Below, piece after piece: positions 51,787 through 59,315 of a DNA stretch of 64,000 nt. The notes beneath the pieces are model-generated. The model was given only the letters and a program-made list of their open reading frames with translations, had not been told where the DNA came from and ran no database searches. Made by a program: the position numbers and the translations under genes. Numbering within the stretch: the stretch's first letter is position 1; the number at the start of each line of letters is the position of its first letter. Source of the stretch: Candidatus Bathyarchaeota archaeon. GTDB taxonomy: Archaea; Thermoproteota; Bathyarchaeia; TCS64. The DNA is taken from NCBI GenBank assembly GCA_026014875.1, contig JAOZHO010000015.1, positions 85,026 through 149,025 on the forward strand, given 5' to 3'.

Positions 51787-51817
51787 CCCCTACAGGGGAA
51801 AACTCATAATGAGTTTT
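51787..51817. repeat. Two adjacent palindromes
   Basis: CCCCT-AC-AGGGG (51,787-51,798) is followed directly by AAAACTCAT-A-ATGAGTTTT (51,799-51,817), a nine-base perfect inverted repeat with one central base. It lies in the 290-base gap between the ParB-like and HTH genes. Confidence 0.5.
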
Positions 51818-51999
51818 ATCTATCTTTCAAGGCATAGGATGTTGATTTCAAGCCAATAGTTTTATGCTTTCATGGGTGTTTTGCGATAGTCATGGGAAAT
51901 TGATGTATATTTCGAGGATAAAATGGGTACGAAAAGCGGAAAAGGAGAGAGTTTTAAGGGGTTTTTGCGATTATTATAAGTGTAATTGGAGGTCGTTTC

Positions 52000-52683
52000 G
52001 TGGGGAAATTAGGGAAAACAGTGGTAGATCAAATACATACCCTGTTAGAGCAAGGGTTTAACAAGACAGAGGTCGCGAGCAAATTAGGTATCAACCGGAA
52101 GACCGTGGCCACTTACGCGGTCGACACCGGGCCGTCTCTTGTGCAGGTGGACTTTGGGAAGGTGAGTCTATCCCTGGACGATGACATCACCAGGCTTCTC
52201 TACGACATGCAAGGCGTCATGGGTGCTCCGTCTATTATTGGCGCGGTCAAGCAGGCCTACCAGAACGAGGTATCGCTGGCTCGGCTTCGGGTGACGCACT
52301 GGGAGGTATATTCGGGTGGTGACGAGGGGTTCACGGCTGAGGCAATGATCCAGCATCTTTTGAGTTTCATCGACTATCAGGAGGATGAGTTAAAAGACAA
52401 CATGAAGTCTCTTCGCGATGCCGAGGCTGAAATTGAGAGGCTGACGGAGCTCGCTGAGGAAAAATTTGAGGAGGGCCTCGAGGAGGGGCGTCGGGACAAC
52501 GCCATATATGTTCGATGTGCATACTGTGGGAAACCATATCAGGTGACACCCCTCAGCGAAACCCATAGGGAGATCACCAAAGCGCTACTAGACCTTGGAT
52601 GGGGTCACGCGGCTTGTGTGAGTAGAGATGAGTATCAGCGTGGAGCTGGTTCTCGGGCGTTGGGGGCGGCACTTAGTTTTTGA
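52000..52683 (+). CDS. HTH protein with coiled-coil and C-terminal zinc finger
   Basis: 227 residues from GTG. VVDQIHTLLEQGFNKTEVASKLGINRKTVATYAVD (about 7-41) is a helix-turn-helix like those of resolvases and transposases. A coiled-coil follows (QEDELKDNMKSLRDAEAEIERLTELAEEKFEEGLEEGRRD), then CAYCGKPYQVTPLSETHREI and HAACVS, a C2HC-type zinc site. It resembles regulators of archaeal plasmids. An overlapping frame at 51,864-52,061 is not credible. Confidence 0.65.
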   Translation: MGKLGKTVVDQIHTLLEQGFNKTEVASKLGINRKTVATYAVDTGPSLVQVDFGKVSLSLDDDITRLLYDMQGVMGAPSIIGAVKQAYQNEVSLARLRVTHWEVYSGGDEGFTAEAMIQHLLSFIDYQEDELKDNMKSLRDAEAEIERLTELAEEKFEEGLEEGRRDNAIYVRCAYCGKPYQVTPLSETHREITKALLDLGWGHAACVSRDEYQRGAGSRALGAALSF

Positions 52684-52892
52684 CATTCAGGGAATCCATC
52701 AATGTTTCTGCCCGATTCCACACTTTTCCTGTTAACGGGGTGTTAACAGACCAAGCTCTTCTACTTTTAATTTCAAATTAGAACTGCTTATTTTTCCAGT
52801 GAAACCCAATTTAACTACCTTATTGTATAGGTTATTGAGTTCTTCCTTATCAGTTGTCTGCTTTCTTGGCTTTCTCTTAAATTTTTGTTCAG

Positions 52893-52913
52893 TTGCGAAA
52901 CTGAGTTTCGCAA
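52893..52913. repeat. 10-1-10 perfect palindrome
   Basis: TTGCGAAACT, one G, then AGTTTCGCAA. First of three palindromes in this gap. Confidence 0.55.
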
Positions 52914-52932
52914 TTTCTCTAACTAAACTCCA

Positions 52933-53004
52933 ACCTCGGACTAATCCGAGGTCAAGTCAGAGCCTGAACCCGAAGAACTCCAACCTCGACAAATGTCGAG
53001 GTTG
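52933..53004. repeat. Two related palindromes preceded by a direct repeat
   Basis: ACCTCGGA-CTAA-TCCGAGGT (52,933-52,952) and CAACCTCGACA-AA-TGTCGAGGTTG (52,981-53,004). Both are preceded by the same AACTCCAACCTCG, so the unit is duplicated and the palindrome arms have changed together. Confidence 0.55.
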
Positions 53005-53382
53005 ATCCAGATAAAGCATTTTTGACATTTCTTTTCGGGGATTCAAGGGTCTCCAGTCTAAGAGCAGTATTCTTATTTTTTTCTAAGCACGTTTTCCAAA
53101 TGTTCACGAACATACGCACGCGCGCAGTGTGCTCGGGGTTCACGCCCCGTGTAGCGAACGTAGTCTTACCTTCTCAATCTCGATGTGGTTAAAATTTATC
53201 CCCCAAACCCCCTACGCCTCTCCACGACTCCCCGACTCTCAGCCACAAATTCTCTCTCTCATCCATCCACACTCTCCCCCACTCTCTCCTATTACACCCA
53301 CACAATTTTCTCAGAAGGGAAAAATATATTGCGCACATTTCAGGTATTAAATTTTAAATAGGTATAAAATTACATTTAATCT

Positions 53383-54006
53383 GTGACTCAATTACAAGTT
53401 TTACACATTGTTGGAGCAATCGATCTTGTAACAATATTGGAGTTAGTATTTTTTGGATTTTTTCTTGGAACTGTGACCGCTAATTATTTTGAAGGTTTTT
53501 TTGGATTAAATAAATTCGAGGAAATGGGTGAAGGACATCGCAAAGAATTATTGGCCTTTTTTAGAGCCTTGGCTTCTGACACTAGCATAATCATAAGATC
53601 ATTTAATAAAAGTAAATTAGATTTTAGAGCAAACAATAAAGCAGTATCTTTAACTATTCATTTTAAGAATATTCCTTGTTATATAGTATTAAATCATGCA
53701 AATTGTACAAGTCAAATATTAAGTAAGTTACCGAGAGACTTAATTAAATTAGTAAGATACTTAGGGGAAAATCAGATACCAGAGGACATTATATCCATGC
53801 AGTTATATTTTGATACTGTTTTGATGAGGTGGAAATATTTATTTATTCCATCTAGAGAATCTTATGGAAATTACATAGATAGATATATTGATTTAATAGA
53901 TGGAAAAATATATCCAGTATTTTCTGAAGATGATTTTTTAACTAGATTTAATCCTCCAACGGAGGATTCCTTAAAATTCATTATAACTCATTTCGATAAG
54001 CGTTGA
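53383..54006 (+). CDS. Hypothetical protein with N-terminal membrane helix
   Basis: 207 residues from GTG. One membrane helix (about 10-33, GAIDLVTILELVFFGFFLGTV) leads to a soluble alpha/beta part (HRKELLAFFRALASDTSIIIRS, LTIHFKNIPCYIVLNHANC, RYIDLIDGKIYPVFSEDDF). Not recognised. Highly AT-rich, more so than its neighbours, which suggests separate acquisition. Confidence 0.45.
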   Translation: MTQLQVLHIVGAIDLVTILELVFFGFFLGTVTANYFEGFFGLNKFEEMGEGHRKELLAFFRALASDTSIIIRSFNKSKLDFRANNKAVSLTIHFKNIPCYIVLNHANCTSQILSKLPRDLIKLVRYLGENQIPEDIISMQLYFDTVLMRWKYLFIPSRESYGNYIDRYIDLIDGKIYPVFSEDDFLTRFNPPTEDSLKFIITHFDKR

Positions 54007-54180
54007 TATCTATTTTGCGCGCGCGACGTACGCTCTCTTTATTCATCTACACAATTCTCAGAAAGGGAATTGGGGCACAGGCAAGAAGGATCTGAATGTA
54101 AAAAAGTGTAATCAGTCATCCCTAACAAAGACACAATTCCTCTCACGCAATGTATAGGGAATTTATGTTTCACACTTTTT

Positions 54181-54606
54181 CTATTGAACTTGAAGCCTCG
54201 GAGGATATTCGCTTTCCATAGTCCATGATGTTCCCCACGAATCAAAATCAACTTGTATGAAATAGCCTCTGAAAGCCCACCCTGTTTTTTGAGCTGCATT
54301 AAACGTCACTGTGGCAACTCCCGATTGCCCCTCATCTAATGACACCGTGAATGATTGGGTTACATGATCTTCATCGGATAAGTAAGGAATGTCTTTCCTT
54401 ACACGCACGGTAATTGTCCCAGAAACTAAGCCTCCATTTGCCATGATCTCAACATTAGCTATTACGGTTTGGTCTTGCTGACATGAGGTAACTATCTGAT
54501 CATTAACAGTCCACCAAACATCGACGATTGATGGGGTACCCTCCCTTGGTTGTTCAGGTTCCCGAGAAAAACAGCCAAGATGTTCATGAACAGCCAGCCA
54601 AAACGC
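54181..54606 (-). pseudogene. Truncated beta-sandwich (Ig-like) protein fragment
   Basis: The minus-strand frame is open from about 54,606 to the stop at 54,181 and reads IVDVWWTVNDQIV ... IANVEIMANGGLVSGTITVRV, then QSFTVSLDEGQSGVATVTFN and TGWAFRGYFIQVDFDSWGTSW: regular beta strands of an Ig-like domain. There is no start codon in the upstream part and no signal peptide; the first ATG (54,444) lies inside the domain. It is most likely the C-terminal remnant of a secreted protein. Confidence 0.5.
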
Positions 54607-55000
54607 CTAGTATTTCAAGAACGCCTGTGTTCACCGGGGACCCTGCTAGTTTTAGATTAGCGTTCTGAACAAACTCAGGCAGAACGGAGATGTTCTCCTT
54701 CGTAAAATATGAGTGAAAACCATAAAGTATCTCTATCTCGAAAGACCCGAGGAGCGCTCCCCCGTCTCATTTATGGTACCATTAAAACCCCAGCAGACAC
54801 ATTCAGGCTCTGGATCGACCTCCACAATAGTAGAGGTCAGAATTACTCAATGTCACACGTGAAACAATTGGTGATCCCAGCCTCTGCGTTTGCAGAGGGT
54901 CAGACTTAGTCCTAGATCAGGTCAGAAAATGAAAGATTTACCAATCATAACAAAACTTTAAAATCTCTCCTCGCGCGCTGAGAGAAAAATGGTACCATTA
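54607..55000. other. Gap with two KpnI-type palindromes and a hairpin
   Basis: A 66-codon frame at 54,709-54,909 has no clear protein features. ATGGTACCAT occurs at 54,773-54,782 and again at 54,989-54,998, and CCTCTGC-GTTT-GCAGAGG (54,881-54,898) can fold. The second ATGGTACCAT lies at the end of the topoisomerase-like operon. Confidence 0.35.
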
Positions 55001-56329
55001 CTAGACCGCCTCCTCTTCTGCCCTAACAAGTTTCATCGGGGTATTGCAGTTCCTGCACCTTACTATTCGACCCACATCTTGCTCATCGTAGTCGAAATCC
55101 CTCCAGCATTTTGGGCACGCTCCATAGTAGAGTGTGTTGCTATGTTTTCTTCTGAATATTTCGACCTCGAAGATTCTTTCAGAATGTAGGATTTCTTCCT
55201 CTTCCTCCTTGGCTTCCTCGGATAGGCTATCGATTAGGCTGTTAAGGCTCTTTTCAAGATCGTCCCATAAGGGGTCCTCGTAAACGGCACCCAAGTTTTC
55301 CTTGGCCCTCTTCTCTTTCTCTTTGAACCTCTCCAGCGCGTCTTTGCCATAGTATTTTTCGATGGCGTTCCGGCATATCGTCTCCCCCGCCTTCAGAGTT
55401 TCGTCGTTCTTGAATAGAGCATTGGACTCGCATTTTCTTCGACCATGGCTGTCCATATAGACCCAATCTCTAGATTCTCTGCCAGATCCTGTTTTCAGGT
55501 TGTCTATCCACATCAGACCGTATTTGTCTACATCCTCGGCGTTGAGGCCAAACCGGTGCACCTCCAGGTTCAAGGGTTCCCACCCCGTTCCCCCCGACAC
55601 GTCGAATAGCCCCTTCTTGAAGGTCTCGGTTATTTTGATGCCAGCTGGATCGTGGTCGTAGAACAGAAGGAGGACGGGTTTCAGGCCCCTCTTCTCGGCC
55701 TTCTTACTGAGGATGGCAATATGAGCCCTAAGAAGAATAGGGTACCATCCCTTGCTGGACACGATGGGGATATGGTACTCGTCGCAAACTGGCTTGAACA
55801 GGTTTCGGATGTCGCCCTTCTCGACGCACATCATGAGGTAGTACTCTTCGTCTTCCCAGTAGTCGGTCGTGTAAGAGGGCAGGCTATCCAGCAGTTTCTT
55901 GATGTCTTTCTTGAGATTTATAATCGAATCCGCGGGGTTGGCAGCTTCGTGGATTCCGGCGAAGCGTCTGGTTAAATCCTGATCTGCTGCGACGAAGTCG
56001 ATTGGGAGAAGTCCCAGCTTGCGGCAGTCGTTGATCGCCTTCTGGGCCTTGCTGAACTCTCCCTTGTCGATTAGGCGGAGGCCCTCGAAGAGGTAGCACC
56101 AGCCCCTCGAGGAGTACTTTATCCTTTTGGTCCTTTGGGCATCTATAGCCTTTATCTCTTGGGCGAAGTCCTTCAGCCTCTTCACGTAGGTATCGTTCTT
56201 CAGGTTCCCGCTTGGAACCCATGAGACGGGTTTAGGAGGTGGAGGAGACCTGTACACCCTCGGTGTCTTAGGTATTGGCAGGATCTTGTCGAAGGCTCTC
56301 TCAATTAACTCACTTATGCTGTCACTCAT
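55001..56329 (-). CDS. TOPRIM-domain protein, topoisomerase VI A-like
   Basis: 442 residues from the ATG at 56,327-56,329, eight bases inside the preceding gene. The TOPRIM set is visible: MMCVEKGDIRNLF with Glu170, then LLLFYDHDPAGIKI with Asp225 and Asp227. Before it, IKYSSRGWCYLFEGLRLIDKGEFSKAQKAINDCRKLG (70-106) could be the winged helix that carries the catalytic Tyr in topoisomerase VI A/Spo11, with Tyr79 a candidate. The end is a zinc ribbon (CPKCW ... CRNC). The order winged helix-TOPRIM and pairing with a GHKL gene suggest a DNA-cleaving topoisomerase-like complex, but overall similarity to known Topo VI is low. Confidence 0.65.
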   Translation of the reverse strand: MSDSISELIERAFDKILPIPKTPRVYRSPPPPKPVSWVPSGNLKNDTYVKRLKDFAQEIKAIDAQRTKRIKYSSRGWCYLFEGLRLIDKGEFSKAQKAINDCRKLGLLPIDFVAADQDLTRRFAGIHEAANPADSIINLKKDIKKLLDSLPSYTTDYWEDEEYYLMMCVEKGDIRNLFKPVCDEYHIPIVSSKGWYPILLRAHIAILSKKAEKRGLKPVLLLFYDHDPAGIKITETFKKGLFDVSGGTGWEPLNLEVHRFGLNAEDVDKYGLMWIDNLKTGSGRESRDWVYMDSHGRRKCESNALFKNDETLKAGETICRNAIEKYYGKDALERFKEKEKRAKENLGAVYEDPLWDDLEKSLNSLIDSLSEEAKEEEEEILHSERIFEVEIFRRKHSNTLYYGACPKCWRDFDYDEQDVGRIVRCRNCNTPMKLVRAEEEAV

Positions 56330-57722
56330 ATAGACCACTCTTCCCGTAGTTCAGCCACTTCAGAACCGGGCAGACAAGGTGAGCCATAACTGTGACCGGA
56401 GACTTTTCGGTTATACCCACCCTTCCGAGGCGATATTTGATGTCGAAAAGCCGAGAGAAGATGTTCTCCATCGAGGCCATGAAGTTGACGCATTGGAACA
56501 CCTGCAAGCCAAGTTCATCGTCCTCCCTCCTATCGAACACGGCGAGCTCGACCAGGAACGGGAAGTCAGCTAAAGAATATCCCAAGCGAGCGTCCCTTCC
56601 CCTTCTCCCCTTCATAACCGTATACCTCAGCCGTTTCCACCCATGCTGTTCTTTCACCCTCTCAAACCTCTCCTCGCCCACGATGCCAAGGACCTTGGGT
56701 ACGCTCCTCTTCGCGATGGGTTTGGCTACCTCCCGCATTATGGAGTAGAGTCTCCCAACATCCTCTTTGGATAATCCCTGTATCTGCACGGTGGGGAAAA
56801 ATTGCACGTGGCCACCAACCTGGGAATCATGATTTCCGGCGTTGTTGAGCTCCTGCAGTTTTTCCTTTACGCCTTTCTGAATCTTCTTTGAGGTGAATCC
56901 CCTGAAAAGTGATATGAACTCCCTGAGCTGGGTTTCAGGGCGCGCTCTCACGAAGTCGATGAACAGTGTCTCGAACTGCTTGGGTTCATACCAGAGTATC
57001 GAGGTTTCTTTCCTCAGTGGTGGAGTCGGAGCTGGCTCTCCGAGTTTGCCTTCCATGTCCCACAAGTTATAGACAAATTTTATGGTGGGGTTGACTATGC
57101 TCGTGGCGAAGATTACGCTGTGAATGGAGTCACGCTCTAGGATGGGCTCGTCCGTGGCCTCGCGCAGGTAGTTCCTCGTCCCCGAACGGTCTATGGGGAA
57201 TTTCACCGTGAACGAGTTGAAGCCCTTGTCTTCTATTTCCCTGGTAATGATTTCAGAGTCTATGAACTCTCGGATTCTGTCAGGCTTCAGGTTTATGGTA
57301 TACTCGGCTTTGTGGCTTCTAACGAGAATCTCTGGTGGTGTTAGCTTCCTTGCTTCAGCAAGGGCATAAGAATATCCGTAGAGACATTTTAACGCGTTTC
57401 CCAGATAGCCCCTGCTCACCCTCAGGAATCCACGCTTCGAGCTGGCTTTATTCCCAAAATCAAGAATGAGCTTTAGCTCTTCGAGGCTTATCTGCTTGCT
57501 CCCGTTGTCTCCAACGATCACCTCATCGAACTCGCCCACGGTCCTAATTTCAACAAATATCTCGGTCGCATCCGAATCTAGGGCGTTTGCGACCATCTCG
57601 GCGACGGAGAATTTCAGGATCTCAGAGACTGATATACCCGTTCTCTTCCTCAGATCGTCTAGGATAACGAAGTCGAGGCCACGCCCTGCTCCAGGCCGGA
57701 TAAGGTCTGCAAGTTCGGCCAT
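56322..57722 (-). CDS. GHKL-ATPase protein, topoisomerase VI B-like
   Basis: 466 residues. The Bergerat ATP site is complete: FSVAEMVANALDSDATEIFVE (38-58; N-box with Glu42 and Asn46), VIVGDNGS (68-75; G1), RGYLGNALKCLYG (104-116; G2). The rest has a transducer-like beta region (FNSFTVKFPIDRSGTRNYL) and a long C-terminal part. It should bind ATP and dimerise to open and close around DNA, like Topo VI B, MutL or Hsp90. Its end overlaps the start of the TOPRIM gene by eight bases. No H2TH segment is obvious. Confidence 0.8.
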   Translation of the reverse strand: MAELADLIRPGAGRGLDFVILDDLRKRTGISVSEILKFSVAEMVANALDSDATEIFVEIRTVGEFDEVIVGDNGSKQISLEELKLILDFGNKASSKRGFLRVSRGYLGNALKCLYGYSYALAEARKLTPPEILVRSHKAEYTINLKPDRIREFIDSEIITREIEDKGFNSFTVKFPIDRSGTRNYLREATDEPILERDSIHSVIFATSIVNPTIKFVYNLWDMEGKLGEPAPTPPLRKETSILWYEPKQFETLFIDFVRARPETQLREFISLFRGFTSKKIQKGVKEKLQELNNAGNHDSQVGGHVQFFPTVQIQGLSKEDVGRLYSIMREVAKPIAKRSVPKVLGIVGEERFERVKEQHGWKRLRYTVMKGRRGRDARLGYSLADFPFLVELAVFDRREDDELGLQVFQCVNFMASMENIFSRLFDIKYRLGRVGITEKSPVTVMAHLVCPVLKWLNYGKSGLYE

Positions 57723-57723
57723 T

Positions 57724-57981
57724 TCAGGTGCCCTCCTTTATCGAAACGGTACCGTTTAGGTAGGAAGCTATCTCCGACCACCCGCTATGCGAAGAATAAT
57801 GAGGCCTATTAATGATGTGCTCCCTGAGCCGATAGTAGACTCGAAACAGGATCGCCGCCGTCCGCAAGTCATCCTTCTCCTCAACAAGGCGGAGTAGCCT
57901 ATGATACACGGCCACCATGACGGGGTCCAACTCGACGCCGTTGAGTCGGTGACGCCGCTCAGTAGAGTACTGTACCATCAT
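57724..57981 (-). CDS. Small helical protein between ParB-methylase and GHKL genes
   Basis: 85 residues, ATG overlapping the stop of the ParB-methyltransferase gene (ATGA). It is helical (VMVAVYHRLLRLVEEKDDLRTAAILFRVYYRLREHI) and ends two bases before the GHKL start. AAACGGTACCGTTT (57,747-57,760), a perfect palindrome, encodes part of its LNGTVS tail. Function unknown; tight coupling suggests a subunit or assembly factor. Confidence 0.55.
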   Translation of the reverse strand: MMVQYSTERRHRLNGVELDPVMVAVYHRLLRLVEEKDDLRTAAILFRVYYRLREHIINRPHYSSHSGWSEIASYLNGTVSIKEGT

Positions 57982-59315
57982 TGGCCCTCCTGTTGAGGTA
58001 TTGGCTCCGTTGTATCAGTTGAAAGGTCGAAGTCAGTCGCTTGGATCAATCGCTCATGAATGATGTCCACATACTGCTTTTCCTTCTCGATTAGCACGAA
58101 GTCCCGCTCGAGCTCTAGGGCCGCGATGCCCGTCGAGCCGCTGCCTGCGAATGGGTCGAGGACGATGTCGCCGGGGTTCGAGCTGATTCTGATCCATTTC
58201 TTAAGAATGGAGACGGGCTTCTGCGTGGGGTGAACCCGTCCAGCCCCCGCGACGATAGGGGCCTCGATAAAATTGTGCATCTGAGCCTGCCCTTGCCAGT
58301 TGAACGTATGACCGCTCCCCTTAGTGGCGAACAATATATGCTCCGTGCTCATACAGTACGTGTACTTGCGCACCTGAGGTCTAGGATTGGTTTTATGCCA
58401 CGTAATCAGCGTGCGTATCGAAAAACCCGCCCTCTCAAGAATATCCCGGAAGGAGGAGATGAACCGGTCGCTTATGAAGACATAAAGGCTCCCACCCTCC
58501 TTGAGGACGCGGTAGAAATCCGCCGCCCATCGCCCGAACTCCTCAAGCGGATTCTCCACTACATCCCAAGAGCCCACATCCCTCTTCATCGGTGTCCTTC
58601 CGGTCAGCTCTATCTCCTCTGAACGGGGGAGAAACATAGGCGGATCCGTAACGATAAGGTCGATACTGCCATCCTCTATCATGCTCATGCTGTCGTCATG
58701 GTAAACCCGGTAGTCAAGGGACTTCGCCTCGCTCAGGAGGGCGTTCCGCTCCTCCTCCCGCCTGATCTCTCTGAGGCGGCTTTTGGCCTGTGATTTATAC
58801 TTGAACTCCTCGAGCTTGGGATGTTGTTCTAGGGCGTCGGCCAGTTGGATATCTGCGATTATGAGAGCCTTAGATTCTTTCAGTAGATCAGCAGTCCGCT
58901 TGTACGACCAGGGAACTGGGTCAGAATCTGACCCAGTTAAGAGATCAGTCCTCTGTCGCTCTTTGGCGCTGCCATATACATCCCTGAAAAGTCTGTCGAT
59001 CTCAGCTTTTTCCTTCACCTCGTCCTGCCAGGTGAGATTCTCACGCTCCGTGTTCTCATGTAGTTCTGCGAGCTTGCTCTCCAACGAATCCAGTTGGAGG
59101 ATTGTGCATTCAACCACTTCCCACCCAAGCTGGCGATAGGCCTCAAGTCGGCGACGGCCAGTAATAATGTTGAGATCTGTGTCGACGCATATGGGATTGA
59201 GGAGGCCCACCCTCTCGATGCTACTTTTGAGTCCGGTAAGATCTCCCAGAACTGATCTATATCTATGACCGACTTTTATCGACCCGATGGGGATCAAGCG
59301 CGTGCGCGTGGTCAT
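57978..59315 (-). CDS. ParB-domain/DNA N6- or N4-methyltransferase fusion
   Basis: 445 residues. Residues 1-95 are a ParB/Srx domain: LIPIGSIKVGHRYRSVLGDLTGLKSSIERVGLLNPICV, then IITGRRRLEAYRQLGW. A helical linker with an HTH-like part (139-160) leads to a beta-class methyltransferase: VTDPPMFL (223-228, motif IV) comes before VLDPFAGSGSTGIAALE (385-401, motif I). Motif IV reads DPPM where DPPY/F/W is usual. Such fusions occur in phages and plasmids and may both methylate and mark DNA. A 25-base perfect palindrome lies in the linker. Overlaps by four bases at both ends within the operon. Confidence 0.8.
   Translation of the reverse strand: MTTRTRLIPIGSIKVGHRYRSVLGDLTGLKSSIERVGLLNPICVDTDLNIITGRRRLEAYRQLGWEVVECTILQLDSLESKLAELHENTERENLTWQDEVKEKAEIDRLFRDVYGSAKERQRTDLLTGSDSDPVPWSYKRTADLLKESKALIIADIQLADALEQHPKLEEFKYKSQAKSRLREIRREEERNALLSEAKSLDYRVYHDDSMSMIEDGSIDLIVTDPPMFLPRSEEIELTGRTPMKRDVGSWDVVENPLEEFGRWAADFYRVLKEGGSLYVFISDRFISSFRDILERAGFSIRTLITWHKTNPRPQVRKYTYCMSTEHILFATKGSGHTFNWQGQAQMHNFIEAPIVAGAGRVHPTQKPVSILKKWIRISSNPGDIVLDPFAGSGSTGIAALELERDFVLIEKEKQYVDIIHERLIQATDFDLSTDTTEPIPQQEGQ
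58914..58938. repeat. 25-base perfect palindrome inside the ParB-methylase gene
   Basis: AACTGGGTCAGA, one A, then TCTGACCCAGTT. It encodes about residues 126-134 (LTGSDSDPV) of the linker. A palindrome of this length inside a coding region is not expected by chance. Confidence 0.6.

Larger units (their letters stand above)
52684..53382. other. Non-coding region of about 700 bases with three perfect hairpins
   Basis: No gene on either strand. It has three perfect palindromes between 52,893 and 53,004, an alternating purine-pyrimidine tract (CGCACGCGCGCAG, about 53,115) and a pyrimidine-rich run CCCCCAAACCCCCTACGCC (53,200-53,218) before the next gene. Candidate control or replication region. 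Confidence 0.4.

Noticed and set aside
51864..52061. 65-codon frame before the HTH gene
   Set aside because: Overlaps the clear HTH start in another frame; the basic, Trp-rich product has no match to known small proteins.
54709..54909. 66-codon plus-strand frame
   Set aside because: Contains a palindrome and a hairpin but no hydrophobic core or motif; kept only as part of the gap description.
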